Source of the DNA: Pseudomonadota bacterium
GTDB lineage: Bacteria; Pseudomonadota; Alphaproteobacteria; Acetobacterales; Acetobacteraceae
NCBI GenBank assembly: GCA_021805565.1
Contig: JAJZFA010000012.1
Location: 1-56,264, forward strand
Length of the DNA stretch: 56,264 bases
Direction: 5' to 3'
Below the pieces are notes generated by a model, which saw nothing but the letters and a program-made list of their open reading frames with translations, searched no databases and was not told the DNA's origin. This document shows positions 26,953-37,172 of the stretch, piece after piece. The position numbers and the translations under genes were made by a program. Numbering within the stretch: position 1 is the first letter of the stretch; each line of letters starts with the position of its first letter.

Positions 26953-28962
26953 TTAGCCCGGGGACGCGGTCGCCACCTCCGCCACATGCTCCGCGGTGAA
27001 GCCGAAATACTTCATCACCGCCGGTCCCGGACCGCATTCGCCGAACCGGTCGAGTCCGACCACAGCCCCGTCCAGCCCGACATACTTATACCAAGACATC
27101 GTGCTACCGGCTTCCACGGCCACGCGGCGAATGCCCGGCGGCAGCACCGAATCCCGCCACGCCTTGTCCTGCCGGTCGAACACATCGGACGACGGCATCG
27201 AAACCACCTGAGCCTTCACGCCGCGTCCGGCGAGCAAATCCCGTGCCCCGGTCGCGAGGGCGACCTCCGACCCCGTCGCGATCAGCACGACATCGGGGGG
27301 GCCGTCGGTGCCGGACAAGACATAACCGCCCTTCGCGACCGACGCGGCCCGGTCCATCCCGCCGCCGTGCTGCGGGAGATTCTGCCGTGTCAGCAGCAGC
27401 GCGGACGGCCCATTCGACCGTTCCAGCGCGTGCCGCCACGCGACCGCCGTTTCCAGCATGTCGCACGGGCGCCAGACGTCCAGATTGGGAATCAGCCGCA
27501 ACGATGCCGCATGCTCGATCGGCTGATGCGTCGGACCGTCCTCGCCCAGCGCGATGCTGTCATGGGTCAGCACGTAGATCGACCGCAATTCCATCAGTGC
27601 CGCCAGCCGGATTGCGTTACGGGCATAGTCGCTGAACACCAGGAACGTGCCGCCGAAGGGGATGAACCCGCCATGCAGTGCGATACCGCTCAACATGGCC
27701 GCCATGCCGAATTCCCGCACGCCGTAATGCAGGTAATTGCCCGCCCGTCCGTGATCGATGGTGACACAACCCTTCCAATTGGTCAGGTTGGACCCTGTCA
27801 GATCGGCCGATCCGCCGAAAAACTCCGGCAGGAACGCGGCAAACGACGTAATGACATTTTGCGAGGTTTTCCGCGTGGCAACGGGGTCTGTCACGGCGGC
27901 GGCCGCGGCGATCGCGGTGTCGGCCCTGGCGGCGAAGTCCACCGGCAGGGCACCGGATATGCGCCTCCGGAACTCGGCGGCTTCGGCCGGAAACGCGGCC
28001 GCGTAGGCATCGAATCCCGCCTGCCACGCCGCCTGCCGAGCCGCGCCCGTGGGCCTTGCATCCCAGGCGGCGCGGACGTCGGCGGGGACCTCGAACGGCG
28101 GGTAGGTCCAGCCCAGCGCCTTGCGCGCCGCGGCGACCTCGGCCACGCCAAGTGCGGCGCCATGCGATTCATGCGTGCCGGCGAGATTCGGCGCGCCGAA
28201 GCCGATGATCGTTCTGCAGCATACCAAGGTGGGCCGTCCGCACGGCGTGACAGCTTCGGCCATCGCGGCTTCCAGCGCTTCGGTATCCAGGCCGTTGACG
28301 TTGCGGATGACCCGCCAGCCGTAGGCTTCGAACCGCTTTGGGGTGTCGTCGTTGAACCAGCCATCCACGTGGCCATCGATGGAAATGCCGTTGTCGTCAT
28401 AGAAGACGATCAGTTTTTCCAGCTTCATGGACCCGGCGAACGAACAGGCTTCATGCGAAATGCCTTCCATCAGGCAGCCATCGCCGCAGAACACGAACGT
28501 GCGGTGATCGACGATGGCATGCTCGCCACGGTTAAACGCCAGCGCGAGTTGCTGTTCCGCCAGCGCCATGCCGACCGCCGTTGCCAAGCCCTGCCCCAGC
28601 GGGCCGGTGGTGGTTTCGACGCCTGGGGTGATGCCGCGTTCGGGATGGCCGGGGGTTTTGGAATGAAGCTGGCGGAACTGCTTCAGTTCCTCCAGCGGCA
28701 GATCGTATCCGGTCAGATGTAGCAACCCGTACAGCAGCATCGACCCGTGGCCGTTGGACAGCACGAAGCGGTCCCGGCCGGGCCATGCCGGATCGGCTGG
28801 ATTATGACGCAAATGACGGCGCCACAGCACCTCGGCGATGTCGGCCATGCCCATCGGCATGCCAGGGTGGCCGGAATTGGCCTTCTGCACCGCATCGGCG
28901 GCCAGGAAGCGTAATGCGTTCGCCAGCAGGCGAGGTGCGGGTTCCGTCGTAAGCGCGTCCAT
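26953..28962 (-). CDS. tkt: Transketolase
   Basis: 669-aa ThDP enzyme of the pentose phosphate pathway. N-terminal motif [20 protein letters not shown]; ThDP-binding [13 protein letters not shown]...NGISIDG; C-terminal [20 protein letters not shown]. The start at 28962 ([10 protein letters not shown]) is supported by AAGGA about 8 nt upstream; an ATG 36 bp further upstream is less likely. Divergent from ftsK. Confidence 0.97.
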   Translation of the reverse strand: MDALTTEPAPRLLANALRFLAADAVQKANSGHPGMPMGMADIAEVLWRRHLRHNPADPAWPGRDRFVLSNGHGSMLLYGLLHLTGYDLPLEELKQFRQLHSKTPGHPERGITPGVETTTGPLGQGLATAVGMALAEQQLALAFNRGEHAIVDHRTFVFCGDGCLMEGISHEACSFAGSMKLEKLIVFYDDNGISIDGHVDGWFNDDTPKRFEAYGWRVIRNVNGLDTEALEAAMAEAVTPCGRPTLVCCRTIIGFGAPNLAGTHESHGAALGVAEVAAARKALGWTYPPFEVPADVRAAWDARPTGAARQAAWQAGFDAYAAAFPAEAAEFRRRISGALPVDFAARADTAIAAAAAVTDPVATRKTSQNVITSFAAFLPEFFGGSADLTGSNLTNWKGCVTIDHGRAGNYLHYGVREFGMAAMLSGIALHGGFIPFGGTFLVFSDYARNAIRLAALMELRSIYVLTHDSIALGEDGPTHQPIEHAASLRLIPNLDVWRPCDMLETAVAWRHALERSNGPSALLLTRQNLPQHGGGMDRAASVAKGGYVLSGTDGPPDVVLIATGSEVALATGARDLLAGRGVKAQVVSMPSSDVFDRQDKAWRDSVLPPGIRRVAVEAGSTMSWYKYVGLDGAVVGLDRFGECGPGPAVMKYFGFTAEHVAEVATASPG

Positions 28963-29097
28963 GGCCGTTTCCTTCGCGTTGACATCCGATTCTAGCACTT
29001 GCCGCGGGACTGGGAAGAGTGCCTTCGATCAAGCTTCATTTATCAGGGAGTTGTGTCTTATAGTTACCATACCGACGCAACGACTCAGGCAGGACAT

Positions 29098-31539
29098 ATG
29101 GCCGCACGATCATCGACGATGGAATACCGCAAATTTGCCTCGCCCGCCGTCAAGGCGTTGATGAGCCAGCGCAGTGCGGAATTCGGCGGCCTGCTGCTGG
29201 GGTTGGCGGGGCTGGCAATCCTGGTGGCCCTGGCAACCTACAACCCCAGCGACCCATCGCTGAACACCGCTACGACACGCCATGCCGCCAATTTGGCCGG
29301 CCCGGCCGGGGCGATGCTGGCAGACGTGCTGTTGCAAGGCTTCGGGATCGCCGGCGTGCTGCCAGCAATTGCCATGCTGGCGTGGAGCTGGCGCATCGCG
29401 TCCCATCGTGGGTTGGGCAGCTTCGGCGGGCGGGTCGCCGCGCTGCTTGCAGGGATGCCGCTTCTGGCGGCGGCCATTTCCGTCCTGCCGCTGCCCCGCG
29501 CTACGCCATGGCCGGTAACGGCCGGCCTCGGCGGATCGATCGGACAGATCGTTGCGCATGCGGAAGTGAGCGCCGGTCACGCGCTGTTCGGCATCGCCGG
29601 AGCGGCATCGGTTTGGCTGCTGAGTGCTGTTCTGGCTGCGGTGCTGGGCCTGCTTTCGCTAGGACTGTCCCGCTCCGAATGGCGCAGTGCCGGCCGGGCG
29701 GCAGGCGGTGCGGCCCGGTTCTCGGTTTCGGGCGGACGGGGCGCCGCCGGGGCGCTGGCACGCAGCGCCGGGGGGGTGGGCAACGCCTCGGGATGGCTGA
29801 TCGGTATCATGAACCGGGGTCCGGGACTGGCACCGGATGAACCGAACGAACCGGACACGTCGTCCGCGCGGCAGCGCCCGGTCATACGCCAGCAGATGCC
29901 GGAGGCTGCCAATGTGGAACAGCCGGCCGCGATCCCGGCCCCGCCGGTTCGTGGCATCAAGCCGGCCCCGGCACGCAAACCGCAGCAGCAAAACCTGCCT
30001 CTTCCTGAAGCGGGATGGATCTTCCCGTCGCTGGACCTGCTGACGAAGCCGCCGCCGCGCATTACCACCGGGCCGAGCGAAGAAGCGCTTCAGGCGAATG
30101 CCCGATTGTTGGAGACGGTACTGTCCGATTACGGTGTGCAGGGAGAGATCGTCGAGATCCGCCCCGGCCCGGTGGTCACGCTATACGAACTGGTGCCCGC
30201 ACCCGGCATCCGCAGCGCCCGCGTTATCGGTCTGGCCGACGATATCGCCCGCAGCTTGTCGGTGACGGCGGTGCGGATCGCCACCGTGTCCGGACGGAAC
30301 GTCATCGGCATCGAGGTGCCGAACAGCAAGCGCGAAACCGTTTTCCTGAGCGAAATCCTGTCCAGCGAAGAAGTGCTGAAACATTCCGGGCGGCTGTCCC
30401 TGGCGCTGGGCAAGGATATCAGCGGCAAGGCCATCGTCGCCGATTTGGCACGCATGCCGCACCTGATGATCGCCGGCACCACCGGGTCCGGCAAGTCGGT
30501 CGGCGTGAACGCGATGATCCTGTCGTTGCTGTACCGATTGTCGCCCGAGCAGTGCCGGCTGATCCTGATCGACCCCAAGATGCTGGAACTGTCGATCTAT
30601 GACGGCATCCCGCATCTGATGGCGCCGGTCGTGACCGAACCGGCCAAAGCTGTAACGGCGTTAAAATGGACCGTGCGCGAAATGGAGCGGCGATACCGGG
30701 CGATGAGCCAACTCGGTGTCCGCAACGTCGGCGGCTTCAATGACCGCGTCGCCGAGGCCCGGGCCAAGGGCGAAGTTGTTACGCGCAAAGTCCAAACCGG
30801 TTTCGATCCCGACACCGGACGCCCCACGTTCGAGGAACAGCCGCTGGCGCTGGAGGCTCTGCCGTTCATCGTCGTGGTGGTCGATGAAATGGCCGACCTG
30901 ATGATGGTGGCCGGCAAGGAAATCGAACAGACCATTCAGCGTCTGGCACAGATGGCACGCGCGGCGGGCATTCACGTGATCATGGCAACTCAGCGCCCGT
31001 CGGTGGATGTGATCACCGGCGTTATCAAAGCGAACTTCCCGACGCGCATCAGCTTCCAGGTGATCAGCAAGTTCGACAGCCGCACGATCCTGGGCGAACA
31101 GGGCGCCGAACAATTGCTAGGCCAGGGCGACATGCTGTTCATGCAGGGTGGTGGCCGGGTCACTCGCGTTCATGGCCCGTTCGTGACCGACGACGAGGTG
31201 GAGAAAGTGGTGGCGTTCCTGCGCGAACAGGGTGAGCCGGCCTATCTGGACGACGTGACCGAAGCGGTGGAGGGCAACAGCGGCGACGCGGACGCCAGGG
31301 ACACGGGGATGTCCGGAGCCAGCGACAGCGACAAAAGCCTGTTCGATCAGGCCGTCGATATGGTCGCCCGCGAAGGGAAGGCATCCACTTCCTTCATTCA
31401 GCGGCACCTGAACATCGGCTATAACAAGGCGGCGAAGCTGATCGAGCAGATGGAGAAGGAAGGCATCGTCGGCGCCGCGAACCACGTGGGAAAGCGGGAG
31501 ATTCTAGTACGGCGGACGAACGACGACATGGATTGCTGA
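29098..31539 (+). CDS. ftsK: DNA translocase FtsK
   Basis: 813-aa division-linked motor that pumps DNA at the septum and activates XerCD. Four or so transmembrane segments span about residues 20-200, followed by a Pro/Ala-rich linker (to ~310). The motor RecA-like ATPase has Walker A GTTGSGKSV (about 460) and Walker B FIVVVVDEMADLM, plus MATQRPSVDVITGVIKANFP. The C-terminal gamma winged helix (about 745-805, ASTSFIQRHLNIGYNKAAKL) reads KOPS/FRS polarity sequences. The start at 29098 has AGGA close upstream. The linker is shorter than in E. coli, as usual in alphaproteobacteria. Confidence 0.96.
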   Translation: MAARSSTMEYRKFASPAVKALMSQRSAEFGGLLLGLAGLAILVALATYNPSDPSLNTATTRHAANLAGPAGAMLADVLLQGFGIAGVLPAIAMLAWSWRIASHRGLGSFGGRVAALLAGMPLLAAAISVLPLPRATPWPVTAGLGGSIGQIVAHAEVSAGHALFGIAGAASVWLLSAVLAAVLGLLSLGLSRSEWRSAGRAAGGAARFSVSGGRGAAGALARSAGGVGNASGWLIGIMNRGPGLAPDEPNEPDTSSARQRPVIRQQMPEAANVEQPAAIPAPPVRGIKPAPARKPQQQNLPLPEAGWIFPSLDLLTKPPPRITTGPSEEALQANARLLETVLSDYGVQGEIVEIRPGPVVTLYELVPAPGIRSARVIGLADDIARSLSVTAVRIATVSGRNVIGIEVPNSKRETVFLSEILSSEEVLKHSGRLSLALGKDISGKAIVADLARMPHLMIAGTTGSGKSVGVNAMILSLLYRLSPEQCRLILIDPKMLELSIYDGIPHLMAPVVTEPAKAVTALKWTVREMERRYRAMSQLGVRNVGGFNDRVAEARAKGEVVTRKVQTGFDPDTGRPTFEEQPLALEALPFIVVVVDEMADLMMVAGKEIEQTIQRLAQMARAAGIHVIMATQRPSVDVITGVIKANFPTRISFQVISKFDSRTILGEQGAEQLLGQGDMLFMQGGGRVTRVHGPFVTDDEVEKVVAFLREQGEPAYLDDVTEAVEGNSGDADARDTGMSGASDSDKSLFDQAVDMVAREGKASTSFIQRHLNIGYNKAAKLIEQMEKEGIVGAANHVGKREILVRRTNDDMDC

Positions 31540-31774
31540 GGCGTATGCCGCCCCGCAAGGCGACAACCGTCCGAGATGGCAGGACGATTGCCCAACACGC
31601 GAGGTGAGTCGCCGGGTTGGGGCAACCCTTAAGAGGGGGCGGTAGGCCGGTCTATCCCCGCAGCCGGATGGCTCTCAGTCTCACCACTGGGTTGACTGCG
31701 ACAAAACAGATCGCCACAGCGTTCCGACTGCGAACCGGCCTGTGACCCGAACCCGCCCAGGCCGCCGTCTGGTA
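31540..31774. other. Intergenic region between convergent ftsK and rplS
   Basis: 235 bp with no gene found. It is rich in short inverted repeats, e.g. CAACCGTCC/GGACGATTG (one mismatch, 9-nt loop) and GGGTTG-GGG-CAACCC, which may help end transcription from both sides, but no T-tract follows them. I compared it by eye with tmRNA, SRP RNA, 6S and RNase P RNA motifs and saw no match. Confidence 0.4.
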
Positions 31775-32185
31775 TTATTCGGCCGCGGTTGGCTCCGCTG
31801 CAGCCACCGCCGCCGCGGGTGCGGCCGAACGCGCACGCTCGGCGATACGCGCCGACTTGCCGCTGCGGCCACGCAGGTAATACAGCTTCGCGCGGCGAAC
31901 ATCGCCACGGCGCACCACCGCGATTTCGGCAATCGTCGGCGCATACAGCGGGAACACTCGCTCCACACCCTCACCATAGCTGATCTTGCGAACGGTGAAG
32001 TTGCTGTTCAGGCCCTTGTTTGACCGAGCGATGCAGACTCCCTCGAACGCCTGGACGCGCGTGCGCTCACCCTCGACCACCTTCACGGACACGCGCAGCG
32101 TATCGCCGGGAATAAACGCCGGCACAGCTCGGATCGCGGTCAGGCGGGCGATCTGTTCGGCTTCGTATTGCTGAATGATGTTCAT
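31775..32185 (-). CDS. rplS: 50S ribosomal protein L19
   Basis: 136 aa, located at the 30S-50S interface. Typical opening [12 protein letters not shown], then [32 protein letters not shown], and [13 protein letters not shown]. The C-terminus is extended by an Ala/Glu-rich tail ([16 protein letters not shown]), common in high-GC alphaproteobacteria. AAGGA precedes the start at 32185. Last gene of ffh-rpsP-rimM-trmD-rplS. Confidence 0.97.
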   Translation of the reverse strand: MNIIQQYEAEQIARLTAIRAVPAFIPGDTLRVSVKVVEGERTRVQAFEGVCIARSNKGLNSNFTVRKISYGEGVERVFPLYAPTIAEIAVVRRGDVRRAKLYYLRGRSGKSARIAERARSAAPAAAVAAAEPTAAE

Positions 32186-32208
32186 GATTCTGGTCCTTAT
32201 TGGCTTTG

Positions 32209-32895
32209 CTATGACGCCGTGGCGGCGGCCCAAAGATCGGGCCGGCGTTCGCGGGTGATTTTTTCCGATTGGGCCTGCCTCCAGGCAGCGACGGCACCGT
32301 GATGGCCAGACAGCAGAACGTCCGGCACACGGTGTCCCTGCCATTCGGCCGGGCGAGTATAATGGGGGTATTCCAGCAGGCCCGCACCAAAGCTTTCGTC
32401 GTCCGCGCTTTCGGACGCGCCCATGACGCCCGGCAACAGCCGGACGATACTGTCCAGCAGCACCTGCGCCGCCAGTTCCCCGCCCGACAATACGAAGTCG
32501 CCGATGCTGATTTCCTCCATCGCGCGCGCGTCGATCACGCGCTGATCGATGCCTTCGTAACGGCCGCACAGCAGGATAACGCCCGGTCCGGCGGCGAACC
32601 GCCGTGCGTCGGCCTGGGTAAAGCGCCGGCCGCGCGGCGTAAGGCACACCGCAGGACGACCGTCCGCGACGGCCGCGACCGCGGCATCGACGATATCCGG
32701 CCGCAGAACCATCCCAGCACCGCCTCCGAACGGGGTATCGTCCACCGAACGGTGCCGGTCCTGCGCAAAATCGCGGATGTTGCTTGCGTCCAGCGACCAA
32801 ATGCCGGAATCCAGCGCCCGTCCCGCGAGCGATTGGCCAAGCGATCCGGGAAACATCGCGGGAAACAAGGTCAGAACGGAGGCGCGCCAGGTCAT
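32209..32895 (-). CDS. trmD: tRNA (guanine37-N1)-methyltransferase
   Basis: 228-aa SPOUT-class enzyme that makes m1G37 in tRNAs with G36, preventing +1 frameshifts. Trefoil-knot motifs: [28 protein letters not shown] and [14 protein letters not shown]; the C-terminal part has [20 protein letters not shown]. The start at 32895 overlaps the rimM stop (ATGA), implying coupled translation. Confidence 0.97.
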   Translation of the reverse strand: MTWRASVLTLFPAMFPGSLGQSLAGRALDSGIWSLDASNIRDFAQDRHRSVDDTPFGGGAGMVLRPDIVDAAVAAVADGRPAVCLTPRGRRFTQADARRFAAGPGVILLCGRYEGIDQRVIDARAMEEISIGDFVLSGGELAAQVLLDSIVRLLPGVMGASESADDESFGAGLLEYPHYTRPAEWQGHRVPDVLLSGHHGAVAAWRQAQSEKITRERRPDLWAAATAS

Positions 32896-33428
32896 GCCGC
32901 TTGCTCCGCATTCGGCGCTACGACGATTTCGTCCGGCATCGTCACGGTAAGGCGGCCGCCGGCGATATCGACGGCCGGCACGCAAGCGGCGGTGAACGGC
33001 ACGATCAGCGGAACACCGGGTCCGCTAATTTCAAGACTAACGCCCGCGCCGTAGTCGTGCACGACCGACACCACGCCCAGCATCCGGCCCGACGGGTCGG
33101 CCACTGACAATCCGATCAGGTCGGTCAGGTAATATTCGTCCCCGGCCACCGCGGGCAATGCCGATCGATCGACGAAAAGGTTCGTATTGGTCAACTTTTC
33201 AGCGGCCGAACGGTCGGTCACCTTCACCGGCACGCCATCGATATTGCACACCACCTCGGCCACCCCGTCAGCCACCCATCGCAAGGTCATTTGGCGTCCG
33301 TCCGCGTCGGACAAGGGTCCGTACGCGGTCAGATCGGCCGGTTCGGCGGTGTGGCTGGTGACTTTCACCCACCCACGCACGCCATGCGGCCGCCCGATCG
33401 TGCCCAACTGAATGCGGCTTGCCGGCAC
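32892..33428 (-). CDS. rimM: Ribosome maturation factor RimM
   Basis: 178 aa, assists 30S head assembly near S19. N-terminal RimM barrel ([16 protein letters not shown]) and C-terminal PRC-barrel-like domain ([28 protein letters not shown]). GTG start at 33428 with AGGA upstream; its stop overlaps the trmD start by 4 bp. Confidence 0.95.
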   Translation of the reverse strand: MPASRIQLGTIGRPHGVRGWVKVTSHTAEPADLTAYGPLSDADGRQMTLRWVADGVAEVVCNIDGVPVKVTDRSAAEKLTNTNLFVDRSALPAVAGDEYYLTDLIGLSVADPSGRMLGVVSVVHDYGAGVSLEISGPGVPLIVPFTAACVPAVDIAGGRLTVTMPDEIVVAPNAEQAA

Positions 33429-33437
33429 CGAAATGTC

Positions 33438-33782
33438 CTAGACGGCGGCTTCGGCCGCGATGGCCTTGGCGCGTTCCTGAGCCTTCTTCTTCGGCGCGGA
33501 CTGCACCGGCTGCTCATTCCATTTGGGCATCGGGGCCAGCCCCGCCTTGCCCAAAAACTTCGCCACGCGCTCGGTCGCGACCGCGCCGTTGCCGATCCAA
33601 TGTTCCAGACGTTCCGGCAACAAGCGCACGCGATCGGCGTGTTCGGCGGGCAGCATCGGGTTATAGCTGCCAACGCGCTCGATGAAACGGCCGTCGCGCG
33701 GGCTGCGGCTGTCGGCGATCACGATGTGGTAGTACGGACGCTTCTTGGCGCCGGCGCGGGCGAGGCGGATTTTCAGGCCCAT
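33438..33782 (-). CDS. rpsP: 30S ribosomal protein S16
   Basis: 114 aa. Begins [20 protein letters not shown] and continues with [18 protein letters not shown], diagnostic for S16. The C-terminal Ala/Lys-rich extension ([17 protein letters not shown]) is longer than in E. coli, as usual for the class. AGGAGTGA lies about 7 nt before the ATG. Second in the operon after ffh. Confidence 0.97.
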   Translation of the reverse strand: MGLKIRLARAGAKKRPYYHIVIADSRSPRDGRFIERVGSYNPMLPAEHADRVRLLPERLEHWIGNGAVATERVAKFLGKAGLAPMPKWNEQPVQSAPKKKAQERAKAIAAEAAV

Positions 33783-33804
33783 GTAACTGTCACTCCTGGT
33801 AAAT

Positions 33805-35187
33805 TCAAAACGGTCTGCGATTTTGCGGGGACATGCCTTTCGGCATCAGGGCGCCAAGCCCATGACGCATCAGGCCTTTCTGCCCTAGCTTGCTCATTTT
33901 CTTCATCATCGCGGACATGTCGTCGAACTGCTTCAGCAACCGGTTGACGTCCTGAACCGTGGTCCCGGACCCGGCGGCGATGCGCTTCTTCCGGTTGGCC
34001 TTAACGATGTCGGGCGTCTTGCGTTCTTTCATGGTCATCGACGAAATGATCGCCGCCTGACGCTTGAATACCTTCGTATCCAGGTCGGCACCTGCAAGCT
34101 GCTGCTTGATCTTGCCGGCCCCGGGCAGCATGCCGATAATTCCGGAAAGGCTACCCATCTTGCCGATCTGGCGAAGCTGGCTGGCATAATCGTCCAGATC
34201 GAATTTGCCCCGCATCATCTTCGATGCGAGTTTCTCGGCTTCCGCCTGATCGATGGTTTCGGACGCCCGTTCCACCAGCCCGACGATATCGCCCATGCCC
34301 AAAATGCGGCCAGCGACCCGTTCTGGATGGAAATCCTCCAGTGCGTCCTGCTTTTCACCTACACCGATCAGCTTGATCGGGGCGCCGGTGATCGCACGCA
34401 TCGACAGCGCCGCACCACCGCGGGAATCGCCATCCATGCGGGTGAGTACGATGCCGGTGATCGACAGCGCGTCGTTGAACGCCTTGGCCGTGTTGACCGC
34501 GTCCTGCCCGGTCATTGCATCGACCACCAGCAGCGTTTCCGCCGGATTGGTGGCGGCGCGTACCTGGCGGACTTCGTCCATCAGTTCCTGGTCGATGGAC
34601 AGGCGACCCGCGGTATCCAGAATAACAACGTCGAAGCCTTCTCGCCGGCCCACGTCCATCGCCCGGTTGGCGATCTGCACCGGGGTCTGGCCGGCGATTA
34701 TCGGCAGGCTGGGAACGCCCGCCTGATCGGCAAGCTGGGCCAGTTGCAGTTGCGCGGCCGGCCGTTGCGTATCCAGGCTGGCCAGCAGAACGCGCTTCTT
34801 CAGCCGTTCGCTCAGGCGACGGGCGATCTTGCCGGATGTCGTGGTTTTACCAGAGCCTTGCAGGCCGACCATCAGGATCGGCACCGGTGCTACGGCATTC
34901 AAATTGATCGGGACGGCGCCGGCACCGCCGAGTGCATCGATCAATACGTCGTTGACGATCTTGACCACTTGCTGGCCGGGCGTGACCGAGGACAATACCT
35001 CGGCGCCCACCGCGCGTTCGCGAACCTTGGCGATAAAGTCCCGCACCACCGGCAGGGCGACGTCGGCGTCCAGCAGCGCCAGGCGGACTTCCCGCAGCGC
35101 CTCGGTGACGTCGGCTTCGCTCAGCGCTCCGCGCGTGCGAAGCCGGTCGAAAACCCCTGACAGTTTGTCCGAAAGTGCTTCGAACAC
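33805..35187 (-). CDS. ffh: Signal recognition particle protein Ffh (SRP54)
   Basis: 460-aa GTPase that binds signal peptides and SRP RNA and docks with FtsY for cotranslational membrane targeting. NG domain: [13 protein letters not shown] (G1), [17 protein letters not shown] (G3), and [20 protein letters not shown]. The C-terminal Met-rich M domain ([14 protein letters not shown]) is present. I assign the GTG at 35187 (encoding [14 protein letters not shown]) because it is the family start and GGAG lies 11 nt upstream; the upstream in-frame codons fall in a repeat-rich leader. Preceded by a terminator-bearing structured leader (35278-35396). Confidence 0.95.
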   Translation of the reverse strand: MFEALSDKLSGVFDRLRTRGALSEADVTEALREVRLALLDADVALPVVRDFIAKVRERAVGAEVLSSVTPGQQVVKIVNDVLIDALGGAGAVPINLNAVAPVPILMVGLQGSGKTTTSGKIARRLSERLKKRVLLASLDTQRPAAQLQLAQLADQAGVPSLPIIAGQTPVQIANRAMDVGRREGFDVVILDTAGRLSIDQELMDEVRQVRAATNPAETLLVVDAMTGQDAVNTAKAFNDALSITGIVLTRMDGDSRGGAALSMRAITGAPIKLIGVGEKQDALEDFHPERVAGRILGMGDIVGLVERASETIDQAEAEKLASKMMRGKFDLDDYASQLRQIGKMGSLSGIIGMLPGAGKIKQQLAGADLDTKVFKRQAAIISSMTMKERKTPDIVKANRKKRIAAGSGTTVQDVNRLLKQFDDMSAMMKKMSKLGQKGLMRHGLGALMPKGMSPQNRRPF

Positions 35188-35204
35188 GGGCGATACAACT
35201 CCTG

Positions 35205-35262
35205 ACGCGCCGTCGCGCGCTGCAAATCTTGACGCGCCGCCGCGCGCGAACCCCAACGCGCC
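35205..35262. repeat. Three ACGCGCC repeats in the ffh 5' region
   Basis: ACGCGCC occurs at 35205-35211, 35232-35238 and 35256-35262, spaced 27 and 24 bp. The first two sit in longer similar units (GACGCGCCG-CGCGCG). They lie between the intrinsic terminator and the ffh start codon and are very GC-rich. They may be binding sites or RNA structure; function unknown. Confidence 0.4.
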
Positions 35263-35277
35263 CTGGCGTGAAGTCCA

Positions 35278-35317
35278 AACAAAAAACCGCCGCTGCGCGA
35301 ACACTCGCGAGGCGGCG
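35278..35317 (-). terminator. Intrinsic terminator upstream of ffh
   Basis: On the minus strand, CGCCGC + internal loop + CGCGA, loop GTGT, then TCGCG and GCGGCG (35288-35317), followed directly by GTTTTTTGTTT. This is an excellent rho-independent terminator. It could end the scoA-scoB-acyl-CoA dehydrogenase transcript, or end a short RNA started at the promoter 35368-35396, or act as an attenuator for ffh. Confidence 0.85.
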
Positions 35318-35361
35318 TAATCCCCGCATCAATCGGGGACCGGGATCGAAATACCCCGGAC
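35278..35361 (-). ncRNA. Candidate ~84-nt small RNA or attenuator leader before ffh
   Basis: A predicted start near 35361 and the terminator at 35278 define about 84 nt made almost entirely of hairpins: CCGGG/CCCGG (35340-35359), TCCCCG/CGGGGA (35321-35339), then the terminator stem. The first strand (CGGGG) can also pair with CCCCG of the second hairpin, so alternative folds exist. The SRP RNA signature (GGAAGCAGCC loop region) is absent, so it is not 4.5S RNA. Existence as an RNA is inferred. Confidence 0.4.
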
Positions 35362-35367
35362 AATCGC

Positions 35368-35396
35368 TTTATGACGATGACCGGCCGGCAAGTCAA
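35368..35396 (-). promoter_or_regulatory. Sigma70-type promoter upstream of ffh leader
   Basis: TTGACT (35391-35396) and CATAAA (35368-35373), read on the minus strand, are separated by exactly 17 nt. This is the best -35/-10 pair seen in the window. It lies in the 230-bp gap after the acyl-CoA dehydrogenase stop and points toward ffh-rpsP-rimM-trmD-rplS, with the terminator in between. Confidence 0.6.
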
Positions 35397-35417
35397 CGCC
35401 GTCGTGGCCCGTTCGGC

Positions 35418-36476
35418 CTAATCCTCATCGCCGTCGGGTGCGACGTCGCGAAACCGCGCCCGATGCAGCGAGGCCGAACCGTAGGACGGCGCCAACACCA
35501 TCATCTTGCGCAAAAACAGGCCTGGATCGGCCGCGTCGGTGTAGCCGATGCCACCATGCAGTTGAATGCAGCCCCGCGTGACAGCGCTCGCTGCGTCCGA
35601 TGCCCGTGCCTTTGCCCGTGATACCGCAGCCTTGCGAACCGCAGGATCGGTCGCGCTGTCATAGGTGGCGGCCGCTGCCTCCACCACCGCCCGGGTCAAT
35701 GCCACATGGATTTTCAGGTCGGCCGAGCGGTGTTGCAGCGCCTGGAAGGACCCGATCTTGCGGCCGAATTGTTCGCGGGTTCTTAGGTAGTCCAGCGTGA
35801 CACCGAACACCCGGTCCATGCACCCGAGAAGGTAAGCGGCGGTCGCCAGCGCGGCGATGTCCAGCGCCCCGGTCGCGTCGCCCGGGAACATTCTGGCCGC
35901 CGCACCGGTCAGCGTCAGCGTGCCCGCGTTGCCGCCATCCTGCGTTTGCGTCAGTTCCAAATGCACACCCGGCGCGTCGCGCTCCACCAGCGCCAGACCG
36001 TCCGGCGTTGTCACCAGGAACGCATCGGCCCCCGCCGCCATGGCGACGAACAGTTTTTTGCCGGTGACCTTGCCATCGCGGACGACGGTACCGCCGGCCG
36101 CAGGGACCAGGCTGTGCGGGGCTTCCTGCCATGCGGGCAGCACGATCCGGTCGCCGCTCAACACGTCCGGCAAATGCGTATCCGGCAGCAGGCTTGCGGC
36201 CATCGCCGCACCGATCAGCGGTTCGGGAATCAGCGAGGCGCCGAGTTCCTCGGTCAGCGCGCAGAACTCCCGCGCTCCCAGTCCGGAACCGCCGGCGGCT
36301 TCGGCAACCATCAGGCCCAGCCAGCCCATTTGGCACATTTCGCGGAATACGGTCCGGTCGAAGCCGGGTTCGCCGAAGCGCAGCGTCCGGATGCGCCGGA
36401 AATCGCCGGTACGCGGCGCCAGCCCCGCCGCGCTGTCGCGGATCATCCGCACGCCTTCGTCGCGGTCCTCGGTCAT
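35418..36476 (-). CDS. Acyl-CoA dehydrogenase family protein
   Basis: 352-aa flavoprotein of the acyl-CoA dehydrogenase superfamily. The N-terminal helical domain has MGWLGLMVAEAAGGSGLG, a middle beta-domain follows, and the C-terminal domain has RTREQFGRKIGSFQALQHR and QLHGGIGYTDAADPGLFLRK. The C-terminal pattern is that of the short ACADs found in steroid/cholate and aromatic CoA pathways, which often work as heteromers. The catalytic base cannot be assigned with confidence. Last gene of scoA-scoB-ACAD; substrate unknown. Confidence 0.88.
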   Translation of the reverse strand: MTEDRDEGVRMIRDSAAGLAPRTGDFRRIRTLRFGEPGFDRTVFREMCQMGWLGLMVAEAAGGSGLGAREFCALTEELGASLIPEPLIGAAMAASLLPDTHLPDVLSGDRIVLPAWQEAPHSLVPAAGGTVVRDGKVTGKKLFVAMAAGADAFLVTTPDGLALVERDAPGVHLELTQTQDGGNAGTLTLTGAAARMFPGDATGALDIAALATAAYLLGCMDRVFGVTLDYLRTREQFGRKIGSFQALQHRSADLKIHVALTRAVVEAAAATYDSATDPAVRKAAVSRAKARASDAASAVTRGCIQLHGGIGYTDAADPGLFLRKMMVLAPSYGSASLHRARFRDVAPDGDED

Positions 36477-36495
36477 CGCGGTGTCTCCGTCGGGG

Positions 36496-37155
36496 TCAGG
36501 CTGGCCGATGCAGTTTTGCTTCGGTATGCAACTGTAGGGTCTCGAACGTCAGGCCGGGCGCCATGCCCAGGACGACAAAACCCCGATCTGTCACATCCAG
36601 CGTCGCCAGATTGGTATAGATGCGCTTAACGGCGCCGGGGGCGGTCAGCGGATAAGTGCATGCGTTCACCAGCTTGGGCGTGCCGTCCTTCGTGGTGTGC
36701 TCCATCAGCACCCACAACCGCTTGGCGCCGGCGGCAAGGTCCATCGCCCCACCTACCGCCGGGGCGGTGTCGTTCTCGCTGGTCGCCCAGTTGGCGATGT
36801 CGCCATTATCGGCAACCTGGAACGCGCCCAGCACGCACAGATCCAGATGGCCGCCACGGATCATCGAAAAACTATCGGCGTGATGGCAATAGCTGCCACC
36901 CGCTCGCAGGGTGACGTACTGCTTTCCGGCGTTGATCAGCCAGGGTTCGATCTTGTCCTTCTCCGGCGCGGGTCCCATGCCGAGCACGCCGTTTTCGGAG
37001 TGGAAAATCACTTCCCGGTCCATCGGCACGTAATCGGAGATCATCGTCGGGATGCCGATTCCCAGGTTGACATACCAGCCCTCGGGGATGTCGGCGGCAG
37101 CGCGCTGCGCCATTTGCGGGCGGCTAAACGGCTTGAAGGCGGCGGTAGCGGACAT
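36496..37155 (-). CDS. scoB: 3-oxoacid CoA-transferase subunit B
   Basis: 219-aa beta subunit of succinyl-CoA:3-oxoacid (or 3-oxoadipate) CoA-transferase, carrying the catalytic Glu in HSENGVLGMG. Also WYVNLGIGIPTMI near the start and DVTDRGFVVLGMAPG near the end. It starts at 37155 (MSATAAFKPFSR) after AGGA, 17 bp downstream of scoA. Lets the cell activate acetoacetate or 3-oxoadipate; which one cannot be decided from sequence. Confidence 0.95.
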   Translation of the reverse strand: MSATAAFKPFSRPQMAQRAAADIPEGWYVNLGIGIPTMISDYVPMDREVIFHSENGVLGMGPAPEKDKIEPWLINAGKQYVTLRAGGSYCHHADSFSMIRGGHLDLCVLGAFQVADNGDIANWATSENDTAPAVGGAMDLAAGAKRLWVLMEHTTKDGTPKLVNACTYPLTAPGAVKRIYTNLATLDVTDRGFVVLGMAPGLTFETLQLHTEAKLHRPA

Positions 37156-37172
37156 AGGTGGTTTTCCTCGCC

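Noticed and set aside
31540-31774. Structured RNA gene (tmRNA, 6S or RNase P) between ftsK and rplS
   Set aside because: None of the conserved sequence motifs of these RNAs is recognisable; the inverted repeats are short and explained by GC-rich convergent 3' ends.
35278-35361. 4.5S/SRP RNA gene next to ffh
   Set aside because: The conserved SRP RNA loop and tetraloop sequences are absent; only generic hairpins and a terminator are seen.
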